In this document: one piece after another, positions 34,932 through 43,860 of the stretch
How the letters are laid out: the number at the start of each line of letters is the position of its first letter
Position numbering within the stretch: position 1 is the stretch's first letter
Source of the DNA: Anoxybacillus sp050480245
GTDB lineage: Bacteria; Bacillota; Bacilli; Bacillales; Anoxybacillaceae
Assembly (NCBI GenBank): GCA_050480245.1
Contig: JBCNEQ010000063.1
Direction: 5' to 3' (one strand)
DNA length: 64,000 nucleotides
Program-made: the position numbers and the translations under genes
Notes under the pieces: model-generated
What the model was told of the DNA's origin: nothing
The model's database searches: none
What the model saw: the letters and a program-made list of their open reading frames with translations, nothing else

Positions 34932-35795
34932 GTGAAAATAGGATATTTAGGACCAAAAGGGACGTTTACGCATGCGGCTGTTGAGGCGGTTTTTCCTCAT
35001 GTGGCGGGCGTTCCGTATCATACGATTCCACAATGTATGGACGCTGTGCGTGACGGTGAAGTAGATTTCGCTGTCGTTCCGCTTGAAAACGCACTCGAAG
35101 GGTCTGTGAACTTGACGATTGATTATTTAATTCATGAATGCAATTTACCGATTGTTGGGGAAATTGTAGCCCCTATCGAGCAACATTTGCTCATTCATCC
35201 ATCTCAATCGGAGCATTGGATGCATGTTGAACGTATTTATTCACACTCACATGCGATTGCTCAATGCCATAAGTTTTTACATCGCCATTTAAAACAGGCG
35301 ACGTACGAATATGTCACATCAACAAGCGCAGCAGCAAAATATGTCAGCGAACATCCAGAAGAAAAAATCGCTGCGATTGGCAATCGTCTAGCTGCCAAAC
35401 AATACGGTTTAGCAATTGCCAAGGAAAACATTCATGATTACGACTACAACCATACGCGCTTCATCATTTTACATCGCGAACGTTGTCAATTGCCGATAAA
35501 AAATCGAGAAGACGGGTTTAAAACGACGTTAATGGTTATGTTGCCGAAAGATCAAGCAGGAGCGCTTCATCAAGTGTTATCGGCGTTTGCATGGCGAAAG
35601 CTCAACTTGACGAAAATTGAATCCCGACCAGCGAAAACAGGGCTTGGCAACTACTTTTTTATCATCGATATCGACCAAAAGATGGACGATGTTTTAATTC
35701 CCGGAGCGATTGCAGAGCTTGAAGCACTCGGTTGTACTGTGCAAATATTAGGCAGTTATCCGTATTGTACGGTGAAAAAAACATCCCTCGTGTAA
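34932..35795 (+). CDS. pheA: Prephenate dehydratase
   Basis: 287 residues from GTG 34932 (ribosome site gggaggag). Catalytic domain with GYLGPKGTFTHAA, VPLENALEGSVN and TSTSAAAKYV, and a C-terminal ACT domain (about 195-280) with the ESRP phenylalanine-binding motif. Converts prephenate to phenylpyruvate. Confidence 0.97.
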   Translation: MKIGYLGPKGTFTHAAVEAVFPHVAGVPYHTIPQCMDAVRDGEVDFAVVPLENALEGSVNLTIDYLIHECNLPIVGEIVAPIEQHLLIHPSQSEHWMHVERIYSHSHAIAQCHKFLHRHLKQATYEYVTSTSAAAKYVSEHPEEKIAAIGNRLAAKQYGLAIAKENIHDYDYNHTRFIILHRERCQLPIKNREDGFKTTLMVMLPKDQAGALHQVLSAFAWRKLNLTKIESRPAKTGLGNYFFIIDIDQKMDDVLIPGAIAELEALGCTVQILGSYPYCTVKKTSLV

Positions 35796-35812
35796 AAGGG
35801 ATGTTTTTTATT
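35775..35812. terminator. Bidirectional terminator between pheA and niaR
   Basis: aaaaaacatccct (35775-35787) pairs with agggatgtttttt (35797-35809). A- and T-tracts serve both strands; the niaR stop lies in the T-tract. Confidence 0.85.
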
Positions 35813-36341
35813 CGATCAAAAATCCTGCCTGTTTTAATGCTGCACATGCTTCGTCTAGCTTTTCGATGGAATCTGCTTCTAGCGTGTGCAAATGGACACC
35901 ATCTGTGAGCTGGGATAAATAGGCGGACTTCGTCTCGTTAATTTTTTGAATGAATTCATCGACCTCTAACCGATTGCTGACCATAATGGATGCTGTTAAG
36001 TCGCCGTATACAGGGTGTTCAATTTTTACATCTTTAACCGTAACGCCATGATCGACAAGTGTATACAGCTCGTCTTTCGTTTGTTCTGGTGTATGGCAGC
36101 AAGCGATGACGCGCGTATACATATGGGCAGAAGAAGGCGCTAAATATAAATATCCTTGGCTTGTTGCGATAATTGGTTCGTTTTTTGCCTTCAGGAGTGA
36201 CATATCTTGAACGATGACTTGGCGACTTACGTTCGTTTTATTAGCCAACTCTGTTCCTGTCATCGGGCGTTTCGCTTCTTTTAGCCATTGTAAAATGAGT
36301 GCTCGTCGTTCTTCCCCTAATAGTTTTCTCTCTTTTTTCAT
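35808..36341 (-). CDS. niaR: NiaR, nicotinate-responsive repressor of NAD genes
   Basis: 177 residues (YrxA family). N-terminal HTH_11 winged helix (about 8-62, RRALILQWLKEAKRPMTGTELANKTNVSRQ) and C-terminal 3H domain (about 75-170) named for conserved His (IEHPVYGDL, DGVHLHTLE). Binds nicotinate and represses de novo NAD synthesis and niacin uptake. Start ATG at 36341 is 2 bp after nadS, whose stop region supplies the ribosome site gaaagga. Confidence 0.95.
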   Translation of the reverse strand: MKKERKLLGEERRALILQWLKEAKRPMTGTELANKTNVSRQVIVQDMSLLKAKNEPIIATSQGYLYLAPSSAHMYTRVIACCHTPEQTKDELYTLVDHGVTVKDVKIEHPVYGDLTASIMVSNRLEVDEFIQKINETKSAYLSQLTDGVHLHTLEADSIEKLDEACAALKQAGFLIE

Positions 36342-36343
36342 GT

Positions 36344-37474
36344 TTACATCCTTTCTTTTTGAAGCTGTTCAAGTACGGAAACAACCGTTTCTACGTCGCT
36401 TTTTGTTGTATGCGCACCAAATGAAAGACGAATGAATTGTTTCGCTTCATCCTCTTCTTTGCCGATGGCGATCATCGTCTTGGACGGTGCTTGCTTTCCG
36501 ACTTGGCATGCACTCCCTGTAGAAATCGCAATACCGTGGCGATTGCAGTGCAACATTACATATTGTCCTTCAAAACCGTGAACGAGACAGCCAACAATTT
36601 GCGGCAATTGAGCTGTCGGATGCTCGAAAACGGTCATTGGCAATTGCTTTTGAGCAATTTGTTCAAGAAAATAACGACGTAATTCATTCATCTTTTTTTG
36701 AACCGTTTCTCGCTTTTTTTCGGCTTCGAGCGCCGCGGTTGTAAAAGAAGCAATGCCAGGGACGTTTACGGTTCCAGGTCGAAATCCGCCTTCATGTGTT
36801 GTGTTTGGTAGCCACATATGCCAAGATACGCGCGGGTTCATGTAAACAGCGCCGACCCCTTTTGGACCATAAATTTTATGGCTAGCAATCGATATGCTAT
36901 CGAGGTGAAGCTGTTTCACATCTATCGGTATTTTACCAAAAGTTTGTACACAATCGCTATGAAACACAATTTGTTTTTTCTTTAACAATTCACCAATTTG
37001 TTTTAGCGGTTGAATTGTGCCGATTTCAGAATTGGCATGCTGAATCGAAACGAGAATCGTTTCATTTGTCAACGCCCGTTCAAGCGCTTCAACATTAACT
37101 TGCCCGAAGCGATCAACGGGCACGTACGTAACGGTAAACCCTTCTTGCTCAAGTTGCGCGCATACAGCGTGAACGGAAGCGTGTTCAACGCTTGATGTAA
37201 TAATATGTCTCCCTTTATGACGATGGGCGTAAGCAAGCGAGCGAATAGCAAGAACGTTTGATTCTGTTCCCCCGCTTGTAAAATATACTCCTTTCTCCTC
37301 GCCGCCAATCTGTTGAGCAATTTGTTTGCGACAAATCGTCAGCAACTCGTTGGCAGCTGTTCCAATATCGTGAAGGCTACTTGCGTTTCCAAAATATTTT
37401 TTCGCACTTTCGACATACACTGCTAAAGCTTCCTCACTCATAGGTGTTGTTGCCGCGTAATCTAAATAAATCAT
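36344..37474 (-). CDS. nadS: Cysteine desulfurase NadS (NifS-like)
   Basis: 376 residues from ATG 37474, which has aggtg about 6 nt upstream on the minus strand; a GTG three codons earlier is less likely. PLP enzyme with the Lys site in SIASHKIYGPKGVGAVY and the active Cys in STGSACQVG. In the nad locus it delivers sulfur for the NadA Fe-S cluster. Divergent from nadBCA. Confidence 0.95.
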   Translation of the reverse strand: MIYLDYAATTPMSEEALAVYVESAKKYFGNASSLHDIGTAANELLTICRKQIAQQIGGEEKGVYFTSGGTESNVLAIRSLAYAHRHKGRHIITSSVEHASVHAVCAQLEQEGFTVTYVPVDRFGQVNVEALERALTNETILVSIQHANSEIGTIQPLKQIGELLKKKQIVFHSDCVQTFGKIPIDVKQLHLDSISIASHKIYGPKGVGAVYMNPRVSWHMWLPNTTHEGGFRPGTVNVPGIASFTTAALEAEKKRETVQKKMNELRRYFLEQIAQKQLPMTVFEHPTAQLPQIVGCLVHGFEGQYVMLHCNRHGIAISTGSACQVGKQAPSKTMIAIGKEEDEAKQFIRLSFGAHTTKSDVETVVSVLEQLQKERM

Positions 37475-37532
37475 CTCGTTCACCTACTTCCCAAAACAAA
37501 AGTCTTGTCATCAGTTTAAATATATGTCAATA

Positions 37533-37550
37533 TAGGTGTCAAGACAGTAT
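37533..37550 (+). promoter_or_regulatory. Candidate NiaR operator
   Basis: The palindrome TGTC-AA-GACA (37537-37546) within TAGGTGTCAAGACAGTAT lies between divergent nadS-niaR and nadBCA. NiaR sites in Bacillaceae contain such TGTC/GACA half-sites. It overlaps the region just upstream of the nadB ribosome site, a roadblock-type position. Confidence 0.6.
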
Positions 37551-37567
37551 GAAATGGAGGAACATCC

Positions 37568-39100
37568 ATGCGTAAAGCGGATGTGATTATTATTGGTAGC
37601 GGCCTTGCAGCATTAATGGTTGCCTACCATTTATGTGAGCATAAAAATGTGATCATTTTCACGAAGTCGAATAAAGAAACGAGCAATTCTTGGCTTGCGC
37701 AAGGGGGAGTCGCTGCGGCCATTCATCGTGACGATCATTGGTTATTTCATTATGAAGATACGCTCATTGCAGGGTGTGAGCATAATGATGATGAGGCGGT
37801 ACGCATTTTAGTTCAAGAAGGACGAGAAGCGCTTCAACATTTTATGAATCTCGGTTTTTCATTTGATGCCGATGAACGTGGTCAGTTGCTTTTCGGTCGA
37901 GAAGGCGCACATCGCATGAAGCGCATTTTACATGCTGGAGGCGATGCGACAGGAAAAAATATGGTGTCCTTTTTATTTGAGAAACTTTCTAATCGTGTGA
38001 CGTTTATTGAACATGACCCTGTCATGGACTTGATTGTTTACGATGGACGTTGCGTTGGGGTGCAAACGAAAAAAGGAACGTATATGGCGGACGCAACAGT
38101 AATTGCGACAGGCGGAGTTGGACAATTGTATACATTTACATCTAATGCGCAAACGGCAACAGGCGATGGAATTGCGATGGCATATCGCGCAGGTGCAGCT
38201 GTTACGGATATGGAATTTGTGCAATTTCATCCGACGATGCTTTATGTGGACGGAAAAGCCGTTGGCCTTATTTCTGAAGCGGTGCGCGGTGAAGGGGCCA
38301 TTTTAGTGACTGATGATGGGCGGCGCGTTATGGACGGTGTGCATCCACAAAAAGATTTAGCTCCACGCGACATTGTATCTCGAGCGATTGACAATGAAAT
38401 CAAAAACGGTCATCGCGTATTTTTAAATATTTCTATGGTCCCACACTTTCCATCTCGCTTTCCGACGATCACATCTCTTTGTGAGCGCTATCAGATTGAT
38501 TGGCGTAACGGTCTTATTCCTGTTGTTCCAGGAGCTCATTTTTTAATGGGTGGAATCGTTGTGAATGTGCATGGAGAAACGACGTTACCGGGATTGTATG
38601 CAGTTGGGGAAGCCGCATGTACAGGTGTACATGGTGCAAATCGTTTGGCGAGCAACTCATTGCTTGAAGCGCTCGTGTTTAGTAGGAGAGTTGCTTTTCG
38701 CTTATTACAAAAAATGGAGCGACGCTCTGTGATGGAAAAAAGCGAAAAAAAAGAAAGCAACGAACGCATTTCACTGCCGACGAAAGAACAAATTCAGCAA
38801 ACGATGACGCAATATGTTGGCATTGTGCGCGATTATGATCAATTGCTTCAAGCGAAACAATGGTTTGAACAATATTCCATTCATAAGCTTGTCAACATGG
38901 CATCTGAGCATGATGATGAAAAACGGACGATCATGTACATGTTGATCATCGGCTGGCTTATCACAACTTCCGCTTTGCAAAGAAGAGAAAGCCGAGGGGC
39001 TCATTATCGAAGCGATCAACCGTTTGAACGCGAGTATTGGAAAAAACGGCGCATCGTTCGCACGAAAGCAGAGCATTTCACGAAGGAGGGGTTCTGTTGA
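37568..39100 (+). CDS. nadB: L-aspartate oxidase
   Basis: 510 residues. FAD-binding N-terminus VIIIGSGLAALMVAY, succinate dehydrogenase-type flavoprotein fold, SNSWLAQGGVAAA, and the active-site region ANRLASNSLLEALVF. Oxidises aspartate to iminoaspartate for quinolinate synthesis with NadA. Ribosome site ggaggaac. Its stop overlaps the nadC start. Confidence 0.97.
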   Translation: MRKADVIIIGSGLAALMVAYHLCEHKNVIIFTKSNKETSNSWLAQGGVAAAIHRDDHWLFHYEDTLIAGCEHNDDEAVRILVQEGREALQHFMNLGFSFDADERGQLLFGREGAHRMKRILHAGGDATGKNMVSFLFEKLSNRVTFIEHDPVMDLIVYDGRCVGVQTKKGTYMADATVIATGGVGQLYTFTSNAQTATGDGIAMAYRAGAAVTDMEFVQFHPTMLYVDGKAVGLISEAVRGEGAILVTDDGRRVMDGVHPQKDLAPRDIVSRAIDNEIKNGHRVFLNISMVPHFPSRFPTITSLCERYQIDWRNGLIPVVPGAHFLMGGIVVNVHGETTLPGLYAVGEAACTGVHGANRLASNSLLEALVFSRRVAFRLLQKMERRSVMEKSEKKESNERISLPTKEQIQQTMTQYVGIVRDYDQLLQAKQWFEQYSIHKLVNMASEHDDEKRTIMYMLIIGWLITTSALQRRESRGAHYRSDQPFEREYWKKRRIVRTKAEHFTKEGFC

Positions 39101-39927
39101 ATGAGTTAAAGTTAAAAGAACTACTCAAACAGTTTTTTTTAGAAGATATTGGAGAGCGAGATATTACGAGCGAAACTATTTTTTCTCCGATGGATGAAGG
39201 AAGGGCGATATTTGTTGCCAAAGAAGATGGCATTATCGCAGGTGTATCGATCATTGAAATCGGGTATCAGTTATTACACTCATCGATCGCATGTCAATTA
39301 CATAAACGAGATGGAGAACGTGTGAAAAAGGGGGAACCGATTGCCGTCGTTTCCGGTCCAATGATTCCGCTTTTATCAGGGGAGCGTGTCATTTTAAATT
39401 TACTTCAGCGGATGAGCGGTATTGCTACGTTGACAAACAAAGCGGTCCGGGCACTAAACAGCAATCATACGCGCATTTGTGATACAAGGAAAACGACGCC
39501 AGGGCTTCGGATGTTGGAAAAATATGCGGTCAAGTGCGGCGGCGGATACAATCACCGTTTCGGTTTATATGATGGGGTGATGATTAAAGACAATCATATT
39601 GCATTTTGCGGTTCGATTAAACAAGCGGTAGAACGCGTCCGTTCGCAACTTGGTCATATGGTGAAAATTGAAGTTGAAACGGAAACGAGACAGCAAGTAA
39701 TCGATGCGGTTGAAGCGGGCGTCGATGTTATTATGTTTGATAACCGTACGCCTGAAGAAATTCGCGAATTTGTCCAACTCGTCCCATCGTCGATCATTAC
39801 GGAAGCTTCAGGCGGAATTACGCTTGAAAACATTGCACAATATCGGGATACAGGGGTTGACTACATTTCGTTAGGGATGTTGACGCATTCGGCAAAAGCG
39901 TTAGACATTAGTTTAAACGTGCAGTAG
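39097..39927 (+). CDS. nadC: Nicotinate-nucleotide pyrophosphorylase (quinolinate phosphoribosyltransferase)
   Basis: 276 residues from TTG 39097, with aggagggg upstream and TTGA overlap with nadB. Typical segments: EDIGERDITSE, RICDTRKTTPGLRMLEKYAV, IKDNHI, and DVIMFDN. Joins quinolinate and PRPP to nicotinate mononucleotide. Confidence 0.96.
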   Translation: MNELKLKELLKQFFLEDIGERDITSETIFSPMDEGRAIFVAKEDGIIAGVSIIEIGYQLLHSSIACQLHKRDGERVKKGEPIAVVSGPMIPLLSGERVILNLLQRMSGIATLTNKAVRALNSNHTRICDTRKTTPGLRMLEKYAVKCGGGYNHRFGLYDGVMIKDNHIAFCGSIKQAVERVRSQLGHMVKIEVETETRQQVIDAVEAGVDVIMFDNRTPEEIREFVQLVPSSIITEASGGITLENIAQYRDTGVDYISLGMLTHSAKALDISLNVQ

Positions 39928-39939
39928 GAGGAATGAACG

Positions 39940-41043
39940 ATGAACGTATTACAATTGATGCAACAACATGATACGATGCCAGAGACGTATAAACAGTTGT
40001 CTGTCGAAGAGATGGAAAAGCGAGTGGCCCACATAAAACAACAGCTTGGTGCACGTTTATTTATTCCTGGACACCATTATCAAAAAGATGAAGTTATTCA
40101 ATTTGCAGATGCGACGGGCGACTCATTGCAATTGGCGCAAGTGGCTGCAAAAAATAAAGAGGCGGAGTACATTGTGTTTTGTGGTGTGCATTTTATGGCA
40201 GAAACAGCGGATATTTTAACGAGTGATGAACAAATCGTCATTTTACCAGATATGCGTGCAGGCTGTTCGATGGCGGATATGGCGGAAATTGAACAAGTTG
40301 AGCGAGCATGGCCAATATTACAACAACAATTTGGGGATACCATTTTACCGTTAACGTACGTCAACTCTACAGCTGCGATTAAAGCGTTTGTCGGTTTACA
40401 TGGTGGAGCAACGGTGACATCCTCAAACGCGAAAAAAATGGTCGCTTGGGCGTTTACGCAAAAAGAACGCATTTTCTTTTTGCCTGATCAACATTTAGGA
40501 AGAAATACAGCTTACGATCTCGGTGTTCCGCTTGAACAAATGGCTGTATGGGATCCAACAACAAATACGCTTGAATACGATGGAGATGTTCAACAGATTA
40601 AAGTAATTTTATGGAAAGGACATTGTTCTGTTCATGAAAACTTTACCGTGAAACATATTGAGCATATTCGAAAAACGAAGCCGGATATGAAAATTATCGT
40701 CCATCCTGAGTGTAGTTGGGAAGTTGTGCAACAGGCGGATGATGCAGGTTCGACAAAATATATTATCGAAACGATTGCCAATGCACCTTCAGGAAGCAAG
40801 TGGGCAATCGGGACAGAAATGAATTTAGTTAACCGCATTATTCGGCAACATCCAGATAAAGAAATTATTTCGTTAAACCCATATATGTGTCCATGTTTAA
40901 CGATGAATCGCATTGATTTACCACATTTGCTTTGGGTGCTTGAGTCGTTACTTGAGGGGGACGTTGTCAATCGCATTACTGTGCCAAAAGATATAGCAGA
41001 AGGGGCAATGTTAGCGCTTGAGCGCATGTTAGCGCACGCATAA
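39940..41043 (+). CDS. nadA: Quinolinate synthase
   Basis: 367 residues. [4Fe-4S] enzyme condensing iminoaspartate with dihydroxyacetone phosphate. Conserved Cys are in VFCGVHFMAETADIL, the WKGHCSVHE-type region, and MCPCLTMNRIDL. Follows nadC by 12 bp with gtaggagg. Confidence 0.97.
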   Translation: MNVLQLMQQHDTMPETYKQLSVEEMEKRVAHIKQQLGARLFIPGHHYQKDEVIQFADATGDSLQLAQVAAKNKEAEYIVFCGVHFMAETADILTSDEQIVILPDMRAGCSMADMAEIEQVERAWPILQQQFGDTILPLTYVNSTAAIKAFVGLHGGATVTSSNAKKMVAWAFTQKERIFFLPDQHLGRNTAYDLGVPLEQMAVWDPTTNTLEYDGDVQQIKVILWKGHCSVHENFTVKHIEHIRKTKPDMKIIVHPECSWEVVQQADDAGSTKYIIETIANAPSGSKWAIGTEMNLVNRIIRQHPDKEIISLNPYMCPCLTMNRIDLPHLLWVLESLLEGDVVNRITVPKDIAEGAMLALERMLAHA

Positions 41044-41080
41044 ACGGATCGGCATTTTTTTGCCGGTCTTTTTATTTTTA
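41044..41080 (+). terminator. Terminator of nadBCA
   Basis: gatcggca/tgccggtc stem (41047-41068) with a T-rich loop and trailing tttttattttt. Confidence 0.85.
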
Positions 41081-41122
41081 TCATAAAAATTGTTTTCTGT
41101 TCATAAGTTATGTTGAAGCCTA

Positions 41123-41149
41123 ATAGCGACAAGCTGAACATGACATACA
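41123..41149 (+). promoter_or_regulatory. Possible sigma-E promoter of safA
   Basis: ATA (41123-41125) and CATACA (41144-41149) with an 18-bp gap match the sigma-E pattern. B. subtilis safA is transcribed by sigma-E, so the location fits. Confidence 0.4.
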
Positions 41150-41180
41150 CGTCACGTCTGATCATAGGAGGGGGAAACAC

Positions 41181-42242
41181 GTGAAAATTCATATTGTCCA
41201 AAAAGGAGACACACTTTGGAAAATTGCGCAAAAATATGGGGTTAATTTCGAAGAGCTAAAAAAAATGAATGCCCATTTAAGCGATCCAGACTACATTATG
41301 CCTGGCATGAAAATTAAAGTACCAACGCCGACTGCACCAGTGAAACCTGTAAAAAAAGAAACACAAAACGTTCAACAACAAACTGTTTCTTTCGATGTCG
41401 ATATTCATGTAAACAAAAAGGAGCAACAATTACAACAACCGGTAAACATTCAGCCGATTGCGAAAGAAATTCCAATTATGAACGAGCCGGCAAAGAAAGA
41501 AGAACCAAAACAAGATATGCCGCTTTTGCCACCAAAGCCGCCGAACATTATGCCAAATATGATGGAACCTGACGAACAACAACCGGTAAACATTCAGCCG
41601 ATTGCGAAAGAAATTCCAATTATGAACGAGCCGGCAAAGAAAGAGGAACCAAAACAAGATATGCCGCTTTTGCCACCAAAGCCGCCGAACATTATGCCAA
41701 ATATGATGGAACCTGACGAGGATATGCAAATGCCGCCGTTCCCAGATATTCCACCAATTCCGCCAACCCAAGCGCCAATTATGGAGGAGCAACCACAGCA
41801 ACCAGTACAACCGCAGCCTGTTCCGATGCCGTTGCCAGTGCCGATGCCATGCATCCCAGTTTCGCCAATTATGCCGGGATACGGTTTTTACCCGTGGATT
41901 CCACCGATGTATTCTGTCATGCCATGGGCATATCCACAAGGAACGACGAATCCTGATGATTGCGGATGCGGTGAATCGCAACCGACGCCATATATGCCAC
42001 AAATGCCAAGCGGCATGAACGAATATTCGCAACAGCCACAACAAGCACCGTACCCGAGTCAAATGTATCCACCACAAATGCCATATGGTGAAAATATGCC
42101 AATGGCACAGCAACCGATGTATATGCCGCAACAAGCAGTGCCATACGGTCCATATGGGTGGCAGCAAGGATGGCCAGGACAGCCATACGGTGTAAATCCA
42201 TATTTTTCTGTTCCTTATCGTGAGGAAGAAGAGGGGCAATGA
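41181..42242 (+). CDS. safA: SafA spore coat assembly protein
   Basis: 353 residues from GTG 41181 (ribosome site aggaggggg). N-terminal LysM domain (2-49, IHIVQKGDTLWKIAQKYGV) binds cortex peptidoglycan and localises the protein through SpoVID. The rest is Pro/Gln/Met-rich and low complexity (QPMYMPQQAVPYGPYGWQQG), typical of SafA, the inner-coat organiser. Residues 85-180 are a near-perfect 48-residue duplication. B. subtilis makes shorter SafA forms by internal initiation; this cannot be judged here. Confidence 0.92.
   Translation: MKIHIVQKGDTLWKIAQKYGVNFEELKKMNAHLSDPDYIMPGMKIKVPTPTAPVKPVKKETQNVQQQTVSFDVDIHVNKKEQQLQQPVNIQPIAKEIPIMNEPAKKEEPKQDMPLLPPKPPNIMPNMMEPDEQQPVNIQPIAKEIPIMNEPAKKEEPKQDMPLLPPKPPNIMPNMMEPDEDMQMPPFPDIPPIPPTQAPIMEEQPQQPVQPQPVPMPLPVPMPCIPVSPIMPGYGFYPWIPPMYSVMPWAYPQGTTNPDDCGCGESQPTPYMPQMPSGMNEYSQQPQQAPYPSQMYPPQMPYGENMPMAQQPMYMPQQAVPYGPYGWQQGWPGQPYGVNPYFSVPYREEEEGQ
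41433..41720 (+). repeat. Tandem 144-bp in-frame duplication in safA
   Basis: Copies at 41433-41576 and 41577-41720 encode 48 residues each, starting QQPVNIQPIAKEIPIMNEP and ending NMMEPDE. I see one base difference (gaagaacca versus gaggaacca), so the duplication is recent or gene-converted. Confidence 0.95.
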
Positions 42243-42265
42243 TGTCGCCTCTTTTTCTTTTTGTT
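42231..42265 (+). terminator. Weak terminator after safA
   Basis: gagggg-loop-gcctct imperfect stem spanning the safA stop, followed by ttttctttttgtttttt. Confidence 0.5.
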
Positions 42266-42275
42266 TTTTGTGTGA

Positions 42276-42296
42276 TAAAATGAACATGATCATGTT
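42276..42296 (+). promoter_or_regulatory. nadE promoter -10 and adjacent 14-bp palindrome
   Basis: TAAAAT (42276-42281) is a plausible -10. Immediately after it is AACATGATCATGTT (42283-42296), a perfect 14-bp palindrome in operator position. It does not match the TGTC/GACA pattern of the NiaR site. Confidence 0.5.
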
Positions 42297-42317
42297 GTAA
42301 AGGAAGGATGTACATAC

Positions 42318-43058
42318 ATGGAGCAAAAAATTGAAAAATTAATTGCATGGCTTCGTGAGCGAGTGCAAGAAGCAGGAATGAACGGGGCAATCGTCGGCAT
42401 CAGCGGCGGCATCGACTCCGCGGTTGTTGCGCATTTAATTAAACGAGCGTTTCCTAACGATTCATTAGGATTAATTATGCCATGTAAAAGCAATCCGAAA
42501 GATAAAGAAGATGCGTTAAAAGTTGTTGCAAGCTGTGGAATCGACTACCACATTATTGACTTAACAGAAACGCATCGCGTATTATTTAGCGAAATTGAAA
42601 AACAACTAAAGGCAAAAGGACAATGGAACGAACAAGCAGCTCGCCTTGGCGATGCGAATACGCGCGCACGCTTGCGTATGACGACGTTGTATGCAGTTGC
42701 AAACAATTACGGCTATCTTGTTGTTGGAACGGACAATGCGGCTGAATGGCATACAGGATATTTTACAAAATACGGAGATGGTGGCGTCGATTTAGTGCCG
42801 CTCGTTCATTTTACAAAAGGTGAAGTACGCGAAATGGCACGTATTCTCGGTGTGCCTGAAGAAATTATTACAAAAGCGCCAAGCGCAGGTCTTTGGGAAG
42901 GACAAACAGACGAAAACGAAATGGGTACGACATATGAAATGATTGACAAATATTTAAAAGGCGAATCGATTCCAGAGCGCGATCGAGCAATTATTGAGCG
43001 GCTTCATGAACGCTCTCACCATAAACGGCAATTAGCAATTGCCCCGCCAAAATTTTAA
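42318..43058 (+). CDS. nadE: NH3-dependent NAD+ synthetase
   Basis: 246 residues. PP-loop ATP pyrophosphatase motif GISGGIDSAVV (residues 28-38), LPCKSNPKD-like region, and VGTDNAAEWHTGYFTKYGDG. Converts deamido-NAD to NAD. Ribosome site aaggaagg. In B. subtilis nadE lies elsewhere; here it is next to the de novo pathway genes. Confidence 0.97.
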   Translation: MEQKIEKLIAWLRERVQEAGMNGAIVGISGGIDSAVVAHLIKRAFPNDSLGLIMPCKSNPKDKEDALKVVASCGIDYHIIDLTETHRVLFSEIEKQLKAKGQWNEQAARLGDANTRARLRMTTLYAVANNYGYLVVGTDNAAEWHTGYFTKYGDGGVDLVPLVHFTKGEVREMARILGVPEEIITKAPSAGLWEGQTDENEMGTTYEMIDKYLKGESIPERDRAIIERLHERSHHKRQLAIAPPKF

Positions 43059-43065
43059 CAGCGAT

Positions 43066-43135
43066 AAAACCCCTTTTTTGCGTCAAGCTAATGATGTAGA
43101 CGTATCGTCTACGAAAGCGAAAAGGGGGTTTTTCC
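43066..43135 (+). terminator. Large hairpin between nadE and coxA, overlapping the coxA ribosome site
   Basis: aaaaccccttttttgc (43066-) pairs with gcgaaaagggggtttt (to 43132), with an inner gtagac/gtctac stem at 43096-43112. The 3' arm ends in a short T-run and also contains aaggggg, the coxA ribosome site. It may act as terminator and as translation-masking structure. Confidence 0.65.
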
Positions 43136-43136
43136 T

Positions 43137-43829
43137 TTGCGGAAACGAATCGTCGCTCTCGGTGCAGTCATCGCACTCAGTGGGCTAGTTGCTTGTAATA
43201 ACCAAGCGTTCGATACACGCTATACCGACCGCACACGCCCGATTGGATATTATTCAAACGAAAATGATATGAATGGTTTTCAGTACGGACGTTACGGCAC
43301 AGAACGTTTAAACGGAAACATTCGTCACGTGCGCGATAACGATGGACCAATTACAGAAATATTCGATCGCGGCATAGATCGCACGCGAACTCCGCAAGTC
43401 GATCGTCATTTTAGCCGAGCGGATCGCAACTATCACGGCCATTTAAATGCGATGGATGAACGTACGCGCCCATCGTACTACCGTAACTATAATGGGGCGT
43501 TAGCTGAACAAATTGCTAAGCGTGCAGCAGCTGTAGAAGATGTGAAAGATGCGCGGGCAGTCGTCACAGGCAATCGCGTAATCGTTGCGGTGACGACGAA
43601 CGAAGAAAATACTACGCGCATTGAACGTCTTGTTCGTCAGGCAATCGCTCCGTACACAGAAGGAAAAACGGTTCGCATCGTTGCAAACGAAAGCATGTAC
43701 AACCGCATTCGTACGCTCGATAATGATATTCGCGATGGTGGTCCGATGGATCAATTAGAGCGCGATATTCGCGATATATTTAACGATGCAGGTGATATGA
43801 TTGAACGGCCATTTATGAATCGTGGCTAA
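43137..43829 (+). CDS. coxA: YhcN/YlaJ-family sporulation lipoprotein (CoxA-like)
   Basis: 230 residues from TTG 43137 with aaaaggggg upstream. Lipobox LSGLVAC at residues 14-20 (Cys20 lipidated). A basic, Arg/Asn-rich middle and a C-terminal YhcN/YlaJ domain (about 122-200: LAEQIAKRAAAVEDVKDARA, TGNRVIVAVTTNEE). B. subtilis coxA, a spore cortex protein of this family, lies right after safA, which supports the name. nadE is inserted between them here. Confidence 0.82.
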   Translation: MRKRIVALGAVIALSGLVACNNQAFDTRYTDRTRPIGYYSNENDMNGFQYGRYGTERLNGNIRHVRDNDGPITEIFDRGIDRTRTPQVDRHFSRADRNYHGHLNAMDERTRPSYYRNYNGALAEQIAKRAAAVEDVKDARAVVTGNRVIVAVTTNEENTTRIERLVRQAIAPYTEGKTVRIVANESMYNRIRTLDNDIRDGGPMDQLERDIRDIFNDAGDMIERPFMNRG

Positions 43830-43830
43830 A

Positions 43831-43860
43831 AGGACAGGGGGCTCCCCCCTGTTCTTTTTC
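43831..43860 (+). terminator. Terminator after coxA
   Basis: aggacaggggg/ccccctgttct stem (43831-43855) and ttttt. Confidence 0.88.

Noticed and set aside
41430..42326. 298-codon minus-strand open frame opposite safA
   Set aside because: It mirrors the Pro/Gln/Met-rich safA repeat sequence, giving a Trp/His/Arg-rich product with no ribosome site; safA itself has a LysM domain and fits synteny.
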